Below are positions 27,185 to 35,615 of a DNA stretch of 64,000 nt, one piece after another. This DNA is from Alkaliphilus transvaalensis ATCC 700919 (GTDB lineage: Bacteria > Bacillota > Clostridia > Peptostreptococcales > Natronincolaceae). The notes under the pieces were generated by a model. That model was not told where the DNA came from, did no database searches, and was given only the letters and a program-made list of their open reading frames with translations. Where the stretch lies: the NCBI RefSeq assembly GCF_000621485.1, contig NZ_JHYF01000012.1, positions 1 through 64,000 on the forward strand. The letters run 5' to 3'. Each line of letters opens with the position of its first letter. Position 1 is the first letter of the stretch. The position numbers were made by a program, and so were the translations under genes.

Positions 27185-27334
27185 TTATTTTACCGTTTGA
27201 AAGGTAACTTTCTCTCTTTCGTCTTTTACTTTATCCAATGGAATATCCAATAACTGTGAGATTTCTTGATCAGTTTTTTGGTTACCATAGGCAATTATAA
27301 GATCCTTTAAACTGTTGATCTTATCATTATTCAT
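27185..27334 (-). CDS. Small charged protein of 49 residues, unknown function
   Basis: The ATG is preceded on the minus strand by AAAGGATGGTG, a reasonable site. The sequence contains 'KTDQEISQLLDIPLDKVKDE', which resembles a helix-turn-helix pattern with an 'EISQLLDIP' turn, so a small DNA-binding protein is possible. It sits between gin and the yaaO-like gene on the opposite strand. Homology not recognised. Confidence 0.55.
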   Translation of the reverse strand: MNNDKINSLKDLIIAYGNQKTDQEISQLLDIPLDKVKDEREKVTFQTVK

Positions 27335-27616
27335 AAAAAACACCATCCTTTATTTTGAGTTTTTGCCCATAATTTAAGACAGACTAAAACTATAAATAGT
27401 ATTGCACTTTCATAAAAAAAATATACATTTATTTTGGATAAAAGGAAATGTTACAGCTTTATCGAATATTGAATAAAAGAACATTTAATTGAAGAAATTG
27501 CATAAATCGAATATAAATTTAGATTTATGGTATTATGCAATTTTCTCAATTACATAGAGCCTACAGTGTTATTTTTATGTTATTAGACGAGACTTTTAAA
27601 AGAAAGGATGGAATAA
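27335..27616. other. Intergenic region upstream of the yaaO-like operon
   Basis: 282 bp, AT-rich, with no open frame of note. It contains the palindromic element at 27487-27552, described separately, and the AAAGGATGG site of the decarboxylase gene. Confidence 0.6.
27487..27552 (+). repeat. Imperfect palindromic element, copy 1
   Basis: ATTGAAGAAATTGCATAA and its near-complement TTATGCAATTTTCTCAAT flank an AT-rich centre containing TCGAATATAAATT and GGTATTA. The same pieces in the same order occur at 56419-56485 upstream of a spore-coat-like gene. Confidence 0.75.
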
Positions 27617-29059
27617 ATGGAGGAAAAACTCCTTATTGATCAACTTATATCCATACAAAAACAACAATTAGTATCTTTTCATGTTCCTGGCCATAAAAAC
27701 GGAAATATATTCAAAAAAGTTCCCTATAAAAATTTTAACGAAGTGCTAATTAATCTTGATACGACTGAAATTCCAGGAACAGATAACTTACATAATGCTA
27801 AAGGAGTTATTAATGAAGCACAGGAAAGGGCAAGTCATCTGCTAGGAAGTAAAAAAACCTTTTTCTTGGTGAACGGAAGTACCTCAGGGATATATAGCAT
27901 GATCATGGCTACAACTAAGCCTGGAGATAAGATTGTAATTGGTAGAAATTGTCATAACTCTGTCATAAATGCTTTAATGCTAGCTGATTGTGTACCTGTA
28001 TATTTATTTCCAGAAATAGATCATGAAAATGGACTTGCATTAGAAATCTCAGCAGAACATGTAGAAGATGTTATCATTAGACATCCCGATGTAAAAGCTG
28101 TTGTCCTGACATATCCAACTTATCACGGGATTGCTTGTAACTTAAAAAAAATCGCCGAGGTTGTCCATAAATATGATAAAATACTATTAATAGACGAAGC
28201 CCATGGAGCTCATTTAGGTTTAAGCAACCAACTGCCATTACCAGCACTACAATGCGGGGCCGATGTTGTAGTCCAAAGTACCCATAAAACATTGCCTGCT
28301 TTTACCCAAAGTTCTATGCTGCATGTACAAGGTAATCGTATTGATTTAGATAAACTTAAATTTATGTTAAGGCTTAATCAAAGTAGTAGTCCATCTTATC
28401 TATTATTGGCTTCCTTAGATTATGCCATGTTCGTTTATCAGTATTATGGAAAACAGTTAATGGGAGAACTACTCGAAAACATCAAATACTTTAAAAAGCG
28501 AATGAGCCAATTTGAAGGTGTTAGCTTTTTAAGAGCAGATCCTTATAAAAAAGATCTCTATACTGTAGATCCAACAAAGCTCTGGATAAATCTCCATAGA
28601 TTAGGAGTTAGTGGAGTTGAATTAGAAGCAGAACTAAGAAATAATTATGCTATTCAAATGGAGCTTTCTAACCTTTATGGGGCTTTAGCCATAGGTACAA
28701 TTGGCAATGAAAAAAAGGATTTTCAGCGATTGGCAGATGCCCTAGAGGAAATTGTTGATAAGAAAAGATGGACTAGCAATCATATTCAGTATCCCACTTA
28801 TAAGATGGCGATTCCTAAAGGGTTCCTTACACCTAGAGAAGCCCTATATAAAGAAAAACAAATTATGCATTTAGATGATGCAGAAGGTAGGATCAGTGGA
28901 ACTTCAATTATTCCATATCCTCCTGGGATACCAATATTAATGCCAGGAGAAATAATCAATAAAGAGATCATTGATTATATCAAAATAATAAATAAGGCAG
29001 GAACGGAAGTCGTAGGGCTACAGGGTGAAACTAATCTACGAATAGAAGTTATTAAATAG
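27617..29059 (+). CDS. Orn/Lys/Arg decarboxylase family protein, YaaO-like
   Basis: 480 residues. Fold-type I PLP enzyme of the Orn/Lys/Arg decarboxylase major-domain family: 'FHVPGHKNG' at the N-terminus, 'LVNGSTSGIYSMI', the PLP-phosphate region, 'IDEAHGAHLG', and the PLP lysine K224 in 'STHKTLPAFTQSS'. The C-terminal domain ('ISGTSIIPYPPGIPILMPGE') is retained. It decarboxylates a basic amino acid; the substrate cannot be told from sequence. The place before tmk matches yaaO of Bacillus subtilis. A paralogue lies at 61222-62691. Confidence 0.88.
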   Translation: MEEKLLIDQLISIQKQQLVSFHVPGHKNGNIFKKVPYKNFNEVLINLDTTEIPGTDNLHNAKGVINEAQERASHLLGSKKTFFLVNGSTSGIYSMIMATTKPGDKIVIGRNCHNSVINALMLADCVPVYLFPEIDHENGLALEISAEHVEDVIIRHPDVKAVVLTYPTYHGIACNLKKIAEVVHKYDKILLIDEAHGAHLGLSNQLPLPALQCGADVVVQSTHKTLPAFTQSSMLHVQGNRIDLDKLKFMLRLNQSSSPSYLLLASLDYAMFVYQYYGKQLMGELLENIKYFKKRMSQFEGVSFLRADPYKKDLYTVDPTKLWINLHRLGVSGVELEAELRNNYAIQMELSNLYGALAIGTIGNEKKDFQRLADALEEIVDKKRWTSNHIQYPTYKMAIPKGFLTPREALYKEKQIMHLDDAEGRISGTSIIPYPPGIPILMPGEIINKEIIDYIKIINKAGTEVVGLQGETNLRIEVIK

Positions 29060-29085
29060 ACAGGAATGAATTATGAGGTGAGATA

Positions 29086-29742
29086 ATGAAAGGATTTTTA
29101 ATTACAATTGAAGGAATGGACGGAGCCGGAAAAACTACCCAAATACGTTTCATAAAGGAATTTTTTGAAAAGCTAAATCATAAAGTCCTAATAACAAGAG
29201 AACCGGGTGGAACCATAATTGGAGAGAAAATAAGAGAAGTCGTTTTAGATAAAGAACATCAAGAAATGGCCTTTACAACAGAAGCACTATTGTATGCAGC
29301 TTCTAGAGCTCAATTAGTAAATCAAGTGATATTACCAGCCCTAGAAAGAGGAGAGATTGTAATCTGTGATCGCTTTATTGATTCTAGCTTAGTATATCAA
29401 GGAAAGGGTCGAGGCTTAGGCTATGATAAGATTAAGGAGATAAATGATTTTGCTACTCAAGGACTCTCACCACATCTTACAATTTTACTAAACATTGATC
29501 CTCAAGAAGGATTAAAACGGATCGTGTCTAGGGGTAAGGAAGATCGGTTAGAGTTAGAAAAAATTCATTTTCATAAACAAGTACATGCTGCATATATGGA
29601 CTTGGCGGGGATGTACCCTGAAAGAATTCATGTAATAGATGCATGTAAAAGTATAGAACTAATACAAAGTGAAATCCAATATTTATTAGAAAACTTATTA
29701 AAAAAGGGGGATTACTATGAAATTGGTAATTGCAATTGTTAA
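29086..29742 (+). CDS. tmk: Thymidylate kinase
   Basis: 218 residues. P-loop 'IEGMDGAGKTTQ', the DRY-like 'ICDRFIDSSLVYQG' motif, 'TREPGGT', and the LID 'ISRGKEDRLE'-like segment ('IVSRGKEDRLELE') are all present. It phosphorylates dTMP to dTDP. GAGGTGAG precedes the ATG. Its 3' end overlaps darA by 26 bp, so the last ~9 residues may be family-atypical. Confidence 0.95.
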   Translation: MKGFLITIEGMDGAGKTTQIRFIKEFFEKLNHKVLITREPGGTIIGEKIREVVLDKEHQEMAFTTEALLYAASRAQLVNQVILPALERGEIVICDRFIDSSLVYQGKGRGLGYDKIKEINDFATQGLSPHLTILLNIDPQEGLKRIVSRGKEDRLELEKIHFHKQVHAAYMDLAGMYPERIHVIDACKSIELIQSEIQYLLENLLKKGDYYEIGNCNC

Positions 29743-30046
29743 TGATGAAGATGTACATTCTTTATTAGATGAATTAACCACCCATAAGTTTCGAGTAACA
29801 AAGCTAGCCACAACAGGAGGATTTTTAAAGTCAGGAAATACGACTTTGTTGGTAGGGGTAGAAGATGAAGAGGTGGATAAGGTAATTGAAATTATTAAGG
29901 ATAATTGTGAATCAAGGGAGCAAATTACAACTTCACCAACTCCAGTATCTGGTGCTACAGGTGTATTCATTCCGTTTCCTATTGAAGTAAAGGTTGGAGG
30001 GGCAACGGTTTTTGTGGTGGATGTAGAAAAATACGTAAAGCTGTAG
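29717..30046 (+). CDS. darA: Cyclic-di-AMP receptor DarA/PstA (YaaQ)
   Basis: 109 residues. The PII-like sequence 'LVIAIVNDEDVHSLLDEL', 'TKLATTGGFLKSGNTTLLVGVED' and the C-terminal 'GGATVFVVDVEKY' match YaaQ/DarA, a homotrimeric c-di-AMP-binding protein of Firmicutes. The GGGGGATTAC site lies within tmk. The yaaR gene, which follows yaaQ in Bacillus subtilis, is absent: holB comes next. Confidence 0.92.
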   Translation: MKLVIAIVNDEDVHSLLDELTTHKFRVTKLATTGGFLKSGNTTLLVGVEDEEVDKVIEIIKDNCESREQITTSPTPVSGATGVFIPFPIEVKVGGATVFVVDVEKYVKL

Positions 30047-30065
30047 GAAAGTGAGGTCCATATCA

Positions 30066-31052
30066 ATGGCCTTTGAAGAAATAATTGGACAGGAACGAAT
30101 AAAAGATCTATTAAAAAATAGTTTATTAAAAGAAAATTTTTCCCATGCATATTTATTTGAAGGTATATCTGGATTAGGTAAAAAAAAGTTAGCATTAGAG
30201 GTGGCTAAGGGAATAATTTGCACATCTGAAGGAATAAAACCATGTAATCATTGTCAATGCTGTAGAAGAATAGATCAAGGGAATCATTCAGAAGTGTTCC
30301 TAATCGAAGAGGAAGGGACAATTAAGATTGAAAAGGTCAGAGAGCTACAGAAGGAAATTCAGATGAAACCTTATGAAGGAAAAAAGAAGGTCTTTATTAT
30401 TAATCACTCTGAAAATATGACGATACAAGCACAAAATGCCCTTCTAAAAACATTGGAGGAACCGCCTCCCTATGCTACTTTAATTCTTTTGACCCACAAC
30501 TCTAATAGTTTGCTACCAACTATTATTTCAAGGTGCCAAATATTTAAGCTACGGCCCGTTGAAACAATAAAAATTCAGGAAGCTTTAGTTAAACAAAAAG
30601 GGATATCTCTTGAAGAAAGTAAGGTGATAGCCTCTTTTGCTAATGGAGTTTTTGGAAAAGCAGTTAGAATGTTGGAGGATGAAGATTTTCGCAGAAGAAG
30701 AGAAGGAATACTTCAATTGACAGAAGAACTTCTTCAAAGCAAATCAATTAGTCTATTAGAAAAAGTGGACTTCTTTGTAGAGGAGAAGAATTATATAGAT
30801 GAGATTTTAGATATTTTGACAAGTTGGTATCGAGACCTAATCATCTTTAAAGAAACCCAAGAATTACATTTCGTTATGAATTATGATAAAATAGAAATCA
30901 TTAAAGAACAATCAAATCGAATAGGTTTAAAGAAATTAACAAATATTATTTCTATAATAGATAAGGCCAAAGGCAACATTAGAAGTAATGTTAATTATCA
31001 ACTTAACATAGAGATGATGCTTTTGAACATTCAGGAGGTATTATTATGGTAA
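30066..31052 (+). CDS. holB: DNA polymerase III delta-prime subunit
   Basis: 328 residues from ATG 30066, just after GTGAGGT. A GTG at 30051 is part of that site and an unlikely start. A Walker A-type loop 'GISGLGKKK' is at residues 33-41, zinc-finger cysteines are at C52, C60, C63 and C65/66, and 'NALLKTLEEPP' and 'TIISRCQ' (sensor and SRC motif) follow. It is a clamp-loader subunit. It overlaps yaaT by 7 bp. Confidence 0.93.
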   Translation: MAFEEIIGQERIKDLLKNSLLKENFSHAYLFEGISGLGKKKLALEVAKGIICTSEGIKPCNHCQCCRRIDQGNHSEVFLIEEEGTIKIEKVRELQKEIQMKPYEGKKKVFIINHSENMTIQAQNALLKTLEEPPPYATLILLTHNSNSLLPTIISRCQIFKLRPVETIKIQEALVKQKGISLEESKVIASFANGVFGKAVRMLEDEDFRRRREGILQLTEELLQSKSISLLEKVDFFVEEKNYIDEILDILTSWYRDLIIFKETQELHFVMNYDKIEIIKEQSNRIGLKKLTNIISIIDKAKGNIRSNVNYQLNIEMMLLNIQEVLLW

Positions 31053-31939
31053 CAGTAGTAGGGGTACGCTTTAAAAAGGCTGGAAAAATTTATTATTTTG
31101 ACCCAGATAATATAGAAATAACTAAAAATCAAAATGTTATAGTGGAAACAGCAAGGGGCATAGAATTTGGAGAAGTAGTGGTGGGTCCAAAGGAAGTGCC
31201 AGAAGATGATATTATTGCGCCCCTAAAAAAAGTTATTCGTATTGTAACGGAAGAAGATGAAATTAAACATAAGGAAAATAAAGAAAAGGAAAAAGAAGCT
31301 TTTGAAGCATGTCTTACTAAAATAAAGGATCATGAACTAGAAATGAAATTAATTGATGTAGAATATACCTTTGATAATAATAAGGTAATCTTCTACTTTA
31401 CTGCCGATGGCAGAGTTGATTTTAGAGAACTAGTAAAGGATTTAGCGGCGATATTTAAAACTCGAATTGAATTAAGGCAGATTGGAGTTAGGGACGAAGC
31501 TAAGATGATTGGTGGTATCGGTCCTTGTGGTAAGTCCTTATGTTGTTCATCATGGTTAGGCGACTTTGAACCTGTTTCAATTAAGATGGCAAAGGATCAG
31601 AGTTTGTCTTTGAACCCTGCTAAAATTTCTGGGATCTGTGGAAGATTGTTTTGTTGCCTAAAGTATGAACATAATTTATATCAGCAGATCATAGATAAAA
31701 TGCCTGGGATAGGGGCTATTGTTAAAACTATTGATGGAGAAGGAACTGTCATAGACACTAATGTTTTATTAGAACAAGTAAAAGTTAAAATTAAGAATCA
31801 AGCTGATAATTCGGAAGACCTGAAGGTTTATTTTATAGATGATGTCACCAAAATTAGAGATGAAAGAAAGCCAAGTACAGAAGAAGAAATACCAAAGGAC
31901 CTAGAAAGAGAATTAAGGGCTTTAGAATCCGATAAATAG
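31046..31939 (+). CDS. yaaT: PSP1-domain protein YaaT/RicT
   Basis: 297 residues. 'VVGVRFKKAGKIYYFDP' and 'ARGIEFGEVV' begin the PSP1 domain. Two cysteine clusters, 'GPCGKSLCCSSWL' and 'GICGRLFCCLKYEH', are conserved and in RicT bind an iron-sulfur cluster. In Bacillus subtilis YaaT works with YlbF and YmcA in RNA processing, sporulation and biofilm control; partner genes are not here. GGAGG lies 8 nt upstream, inside holB. A terminator follows. Confidence 0.92.
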   Translation: MVTVVGVRFKKAGKIYYFDPDNIEITKNQNVIVETARGIEFGEVVVGPKEVPEDDIIAPLKKVIRIVTEEDEIKHKENKEKEKEAFEACLTKIKDHELEMKLIDVEYTFDNNKVIFYFTADGRVDFRELVKDLAAIFKTRIELRQIGVRDEAKMIGGIGPCGKSLCCSSWLGDFEPVSIKMAKDQSLSLNPAKISGICGRLFCCLKYEHNLYQQIIDKMPGIGAIVKTIDGEGTVIDTNVLLEQVKVKIKNQADNSEDLKVYFIDDVTKIRDERKPSTEEEIPKDLERELRALESDK

Positions 31940-31964
31940 TAGTTTTCATTAATTTTGAATTGGT

Positions 31965-32009
31965 AGCTCAGTTGTTCACCTTGTTTGTGTGTTCAACTGG
32001 GCTTTTTTA
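31965..32009 (+). terminator. Rho-independent terminator of the tmk-yaaT operon
   Basis: AGCTCAGTTG pairs with CAACTGGGCT (one G-T) around a 19-nt loop, followed by TTTTTT. Confidence 0.88.
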
Positions 32010-32146
32010 TAATGAATAGGAAAGTTCGACTTTAATTATTATTAAAATAAGAGAACTCTACGTAATGAGTTTCAAGATAAGCAGATAACCAATTTAATGG
32101 ATTAAATTGTGTAAGTCGCTTAGTTTTTTCACCTAAAGTCATCCAT

Positions 32147-32175
32147 AAATCTTCCGAAGGAAGACTTTGTTCATG
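32147..32175 (+). repeat. Dispersed palindromic element, copy A
   Basis: The core TCTTCC-GAA-GGAAGA is a perfect inverted repeat inside a 29-bp conserved block ending in CTTTGTTCATG. A 25/29 match lies at 60824-60852, and a reverse-oriented core at 34967-34989. Confidence 0.8.
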
Positions 32176-32317
32176 AAAATAAAAAAATGGTAAAATATAG
32201 AAAGTATAAGCAGATTGTTATAATAGCTTAAGGGGTATAAATTTGATATAATAGAATAGCATAGTAAACACGAGATAGTAATTATAATTTATACATAAAA
32301 ACAAATGAGGTGGTTTT

Positions 32318-32953
32318 ATGAAAATAAGCGGAAAATACATTATTTTATTACTAGTTCTTAGTCTAGTTATAGGGGTTGCTGGGTGTAGAAATAAAGATCA
32401 AGAAGTTGGAGAGCAACCGCCCAAAATAGATGAAAATTTAGGTGAAGAAAATCCAATAAATAATGAAGATGAAAAAGATGATGAAGATCACAATGAAAGC
32501 GATAATGAAAATAGAAAGCCAGATAGGAAAAAGGAAAACATTGTTTTAGAAGATGAACAAGGAACAGAAGTATCAATATACGATGGGGACAATAGGCTTA
32601 CAATATTGACTTTTTGGACTGAATGGAGCCAGGAGGCTAAAGAGCAATTAATGATATTAGAAAATTTACATCCATTACTTCAGGATGAGGTGCATCTTCT
32701 TGGGATCCACGCAACAGGCTTTGATACATTAACAAAGGATGAAGTAATAGATCGTATCAAATCAATGGAGCTTTCCTACACCTTATTGATTGATGAAGAG
32801 TCGGAAGCTCAACAAACTTTTTTTGTGGGTACCTTTCCTACCACAGTCATAGTAGACTCAGGAGGAAATGTTCTTTTGTCACTAACATCATTGGTTAAAG
32901 AAGATCAACTATTAGATGAAATAGAAATGATATTAGAAGAATTCTTACCCTAG
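32318..32953 (+). CDS. Thioredoxin-fold lipoprotein lacking the CxxC active site
   Basis: 211 residues. The lipobox 'VIGVAGC' puts the lipidated cysteine at residue 23. A very acidic linker (residues ~25-72) is followed by a TlpA/ResA-like thioredoxin fold: 'LTFWTEWSQEAKEQL', and 'VGTFPTTVIVD' with the cis-proline loop. Where ResA-type proteins have CxxC, this one has S104-Q-E-A107, so it cannot be a normal disulfide reductase. It is probably anchored outside the membrane. Upstream of sigI-rsgI but separated by a terminator. Function unknown; a scaffold or binding role is possible. Confidence 0.8.
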   Translation: MKISGKYIILLLVLSLVIGVAGCRNKDQEVGEQPPKIDENLGEENPINNEDEKDDEDHNESDNENRKPDRKKENIVLEDEQGTEVSIYDGDNRLTILTFWTEWSQEAKEQLMILENLHPLLQDEVHLLGIHATGFDTLTKDEVIDRIKSMELSYTLLIDEESEAQQTFFVGTFPTTVIVDSGGNVLLSLTSLVKEDQLLDEIEMILEEFLP

Positions 32954-32966
32954 GTAAGAATTTTTC
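32940..32966 (+). terminator. Rho-independent terminator overlapping the stop codon
   Basis: AATTCTTACC and its exact complement surround the CTA loop that contains part of the TAG stop; TTTTTC follows. Confidence 0.85.
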
Positions 32967-33109
32967 TAATAATATAGGGTAAATTGTAGGCATAGTAATT
33001 GCATAATAACATCACTATGAATTTATATTTAAGTTATAGAAATATGAGCATTATACAACTCAGCAAACTACTATAGATTATTAGTTTCAGGGAAGAATAT
33101 GATTGTTTC

Positions 33110-33140
33110 GACACCTAAAAACAAAATGCAGAACGTAATT
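33110..33140 (+). promoter_or_regulatory. Candidate sigma-I-type promoter of sigI
   Basis: GACACCTAAAAAC is followed 18 nt after ACACC by CGTA at 33134-33137, about 23 bp before the sigI GTG. Sigma-I promoters are reported to have a C-rich/A-tract -35 region and a CGWA -10, and sigI is usually autoregulated. Assigned by eye. Confidence 0.5.
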
Positions 33141-33159
33141 TATAACAGGAGGTGTAGCA

Positions 33160-33900
33160 GTGAGAAATATCCTAAAGCTCCTCAAGGGTAAACAATCCTT
33201 AGAAGATCGGGTTTCAATGATTCAACAGGGTAACGAAATCGAAAAAAATCGTCTTATAGAGGAATATATCCCATTTATTCAAAAAAATATTAGTCAACAA
33301 GTTGGAAAATATGTAGATATAAAAAATGATGATATTTATAGTGTTGGGTTAATGGCTTTCAATGAAGCTATTGATAAATACAATAAAGAGAAAGGGAGCT
33401 TTTTAAGCTTTGCCGCCATCGTAATTAGAAGTAGAATAATTGATCAATTGAGAAAAGAATCTAAAGGGCTAAAGGAAGTTTACATAAGTCAATTTTCTTT
33501 TGAGGAAGATGAATCAAGCCTAGATCAGTTTACCGCTGTGGAAAGTTTCGAAAACCAATTAGAAATTAAGATGGATATGGCAACTTTAATAAAGCAAATG
33601 GAGGCTTTTGGTGTGACATTAGATGATTTATTGAGGGAGGCTCCTAAACACTTAGATACTAGAATAAAGGCTGTAGAAATAGGGAGATATGTATATGGGC
33701 AAAAGGATCTTAAGGCAAAACTTATGAAAACCCATAATTTACCCGTTACAGATCTTATTAGAGATTTACAGGTTTCAAAAAAGATACTGCAGAGAAGTCG
33801 GAAATTTATCATTGCAGTGATCCTAATTTTAGATAGTAACCTAGATACACTGAAAGGTTATATTTCACAGGTAGAAGGGAGGCAAGACTGTGAAGTTTAA
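33160..33900 (+). CDS. sigI: RNA polymerase sigma factor SigI
   Basis: 246 residues from GTG 33160 with AGGAGGTG upstream. The region-2-like sequence 'YIPFIQKNISQQVGKYVDIKNDD', 'SVGLMAFNEAIDKYN', 'GSFLSFAAIVIRSRIIDQLRKES' and the C-terminal 'RDLQVSKKILQRSRKFIIAVILIL' match SigI rather than sigma-70 housekeeping types. SigI factors respond to heat or, in cellulolytic Clostridia, extracellular polysaccharide, via a membrane anti-sigma partner. It overlaps rsgI by 11 bp. Confidence 0.92.
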   Translation: MRNILKLLKGKQSLEDRVSMIQQGNEIEKNRLIEEYIPFIQKNISQQVGKYVDIKNDDIYSVGLMAFNEAIDKYNKEKGSFLSFAAIVIRSRIIDQLRKESKGLKEVYISQFSFEEDESSLDQFTAVESFENQLEIKMDMATLIKQMEAFGVTLDDLLREAPKHLDTRIKAVEIGRYVYGQKDLKAKLMKTHNLPVTDLIRDLQVSKKILQRSRKFIIAVILILDSNLDTLKGYISQVEGRQDCEV

Positions 33901-34948
33901 AGGAGTGATTATGGAAATAAGGTCAAATTCTATGGTGGTGATGACAAGTCAGTGTGGTTTTGAAGAAATAAAAAAGCGCAATGATAGTGTTGTAGGAATG
34001 GAAATAGAATTTATGGCTGAGGAACTATTAAAAAGAAAAAAATCATTTATTAAGCCAATAGCTGCTATTGCAGCTGCCATTATTCTTTTAGTAATGAGTA
34101 GTGTATATTTTTTAGGAGGGCTTGAAACAGAGGCAATCCCAATAGCTCTATTAACGATAGATATTAATCCAAGTATAGTGCTAGAGGTAAATAGCAAACA
34201 AGAGGTTATTAATATTGTCCCTCTTAATAAAGAAGCTGAAATTTTCTCAGATAAATCTTTGAAAAATAAAGATGTAAAGGTAGTTTTTCAAGAAATTATA
34301 GGAATGGCGGATGAACTGGGGTATCTAGCAGACCTAGAAGAAAATTTTATTCTGCTGACAACTATATTTTTAGAGGAAGTAGACAATGATTTTAAAAATA
34401 TCCCAGATAATCTAAAAAAATTAACAGAAGAGATGTCAATTAAAAGCATGGGAAGCTCAGTAATCATGGTTACTCTAGAGTCAGACTATGAAACATACTT
34501 AAGGGCACAGAAGGAAGAAACATCCGTTGGGAAGATGGAAATCTTTCAGCGATTAGAATCAGGCGAAGATGGAATTATTCTAGAGGAATTGAAAGAGAAG
34601 AAAGTAAAAGAATTACTAAAAGAAGCTAGTAAGAAAGATCATCCTGTATTTGATGTCCACCCGGGTAATAAAGGCGAAAAGGAACATCCGGTATTTGATA
34701 CTCACCCAGGTAACAAAGATGAAAAAAACAAAGAAGATAAGAGTCATCCAGTATTCGATACCCATCCAGGTAATAAGGAAAACAAGCAGCATCCAGTGTT
34801 TGATCAAATACCTAAGATTGATATTCAGCAAAGAATTAATCCTAGTAATAAGAATCAAATAAATAAGGAAGAAGATAAAAATATTAAAAATAATACTAAG
34901 ACAAACACTAAATCAAACACTAAAGATAATAATAAAAAGAATAATTAA
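33890..34948 (+). CDS. rsgI: Anti-sigma-I factor RsgI with tandem HPVFD repeats
   Basis: 352 residues from GTG 33890. Residues ~1-50 form the RsgI N-terminal domain ('GVIMEIRSNSMVVMTSQCGFEEI') that binds SigI. One membrane span at ~53-76 follows. Residues ~80-250 are the conserved extracellular region ('ALLTIDINPSIVLEVN'). Residues ~251-310 hold three copies of HPVFD[VT]HPGNK and a fourth partial HPVFDQIPK, then a Lys/Asn-rich tail. There is no carbohydrate-binding module of the type seen in cellulolytic Clostridia. Overlap with sigI implies coupled translation. Confidence 0.9.
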   Translation: MKFKGVIMEIRSNSMVVMTSQCGFEEIKKRNDSVVGMEIEFMAEELLKRKKSFIKPIAAIAAAIILLVMSSVYFLGGLETEAIPIALLTIDINPSIVLEVNSKQEVINIVPLNKEAEIFSDKSLKNKDVKVVFQEIIGMADELGYLADLEENFILLTTIFLEEVDNDFKNIPDNLKKLTEEMSIKSMGSSVIMVTLESDYETYLRAQKEETSVGKMEIFQRLESGEDGIILEELKEKKVKELLKEASKKDHPVFDVHPGNKGEKEHPVFDTHPGNKDEKNKEDKSHPVFDTHPGNKENKQHPVFDQIPKIDIQQRINPSNKNQINKEEDKNIKNNTKTNTKSNTKDNNKKNN

Positions 34949-34966
34949 TAGAGATAAGTCTATAAT

Positions 34967-34989
34967 CAAGTCTTCCTTCGAAAGATTTA
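34967..34989 (-). repeat. Dispersed palindromic element, copy B (reverse)
   Basis: Read on the minus strand, AAATCTTTCGAAGGAAGACTT differs from copy A at one of 21 positions. It sits just after the rsgI stop codon and may also act as a structured 3' end. Confidence 0.75.
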
Positions 34990-35067
34990 GAGGATAATTT
35001 CGTTGAAATCATTCCCAAAGTACTTTCATATTAAAATAAAATAATTAAGAAGAACTCCTATCCCTAT

Positions 35068-35112
35068 AAAAAAAGAGCTCCTGATGTTTTATATCAGGAG
35101 TTAATTTTTTAT
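35068..35112. terminator. Bidirectional terminator between rsgI and the spo0E-like gene
   Basis: CTCCTGAT (35078-35085) and ATCAGGAG (35093-35100) form an 8-bp stem, flanked by A-run and T-run, serving both convergent genes. Confidence 0.82.
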
Positions 35113-35120
35113 TATTTTTG

Positions 35121-35291
35121 TTAAATTTCCAGAGAATTTATGGCTACATTATATTGATTTAGGGCATCATCTAACATTTGACTAATATTAACTACCTCTG
35201 GATTTATTAGACTTTCTTTTTGATCAATAACTTGATGCATTTCTTGTCTCAAATCTTGAATTTTCATTCGTATTTCCTTTAATTCAGCCAT
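35121..35291 (-). CDS. Spo0E-like aspartyl-phosphate phosphatase
   Basis: 56 residues. Two helices: 'MKIQDLRQEMHQVIDQKESL' and then the signature 'SQMLDDALNQYNVA', matching the Spo0E 'S..LD..I..Y' motif. Such proteins dephosphorylate Spo0A~P and delay sporulation. A GGAAG site precedes the ATG on the minus strand, and a terminator follows. In place of the usual G between the helices is 'QKESLINPE'. Confidence 0.82.
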   Translation of the reverse strand: MAELKEIRMKIQDLRQEMHQVIDQKESLINPEVVNISQMLDDALNQYNVAINSLEI

Positions 35292-35615
35292 TATTCTTCC
35301 GTTCCTTTTTGATTATTATTTTCTATTCCCTAAATATTTTACTATTAACTTAAGAAGTTTTCAACCATATTTTTGAAATTTTTGGTTATTTTTTTCTATT
35401 GTTTTAATAAAATTTTTAAGAATTAAATTGTTAACTATTTAAAAAACATAAAACTTATTAACTCTTAAAAATAATAATTAAATTAAGATAATAATGAGTT
35501 AAAAAGATATAAATAACTTAAATGTAATTTATTGAAAAAAATTCAAAATATATCCCCAGAAATATTCTGCTACTCTCGTATATTATATTGAAAATTAAAT
35601 TAGGAGGTAGTTTAA
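35292..35615. other. AT-rich intergenic region upstream of the secreted repeat protein
   Basis: 324 bp, extremely AT-rich, without a credible open frame. It contains a sigma-I-like promoter candidate near its right end and should hold the spo0E-like promoter on the left. Confidence 0.6.
35554..35582 (+). promoter_or_regulatory. Candidate sigma-I-type promoter
   Basis: CCCCAGAAA at 35554 is followed after about 18-19 nt by CGTA at 35577-35580, about 36 bp before the gene. The layout resembles the candidate before sigI. Confidence 0.45.

Larger units (their letters stand above)
31940..32317. other. Intergenic region, 378 bp
   Basis: It contains the yaaT terminator and one copy of a dispersed palindrome (32147-32175). 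The rest is AT-rich promoter-like DNA before the lipoprotein gene. No open frame with a ribosome binding site was seen. Confidence 0.6.

Noticed and set aside
34640-34820. CRISPR-like or mobile repeat inside rsgI
   Set aside because: Repeats are in frame, encode HPVFD units and vary at the DNA level, so they are protein repeats.
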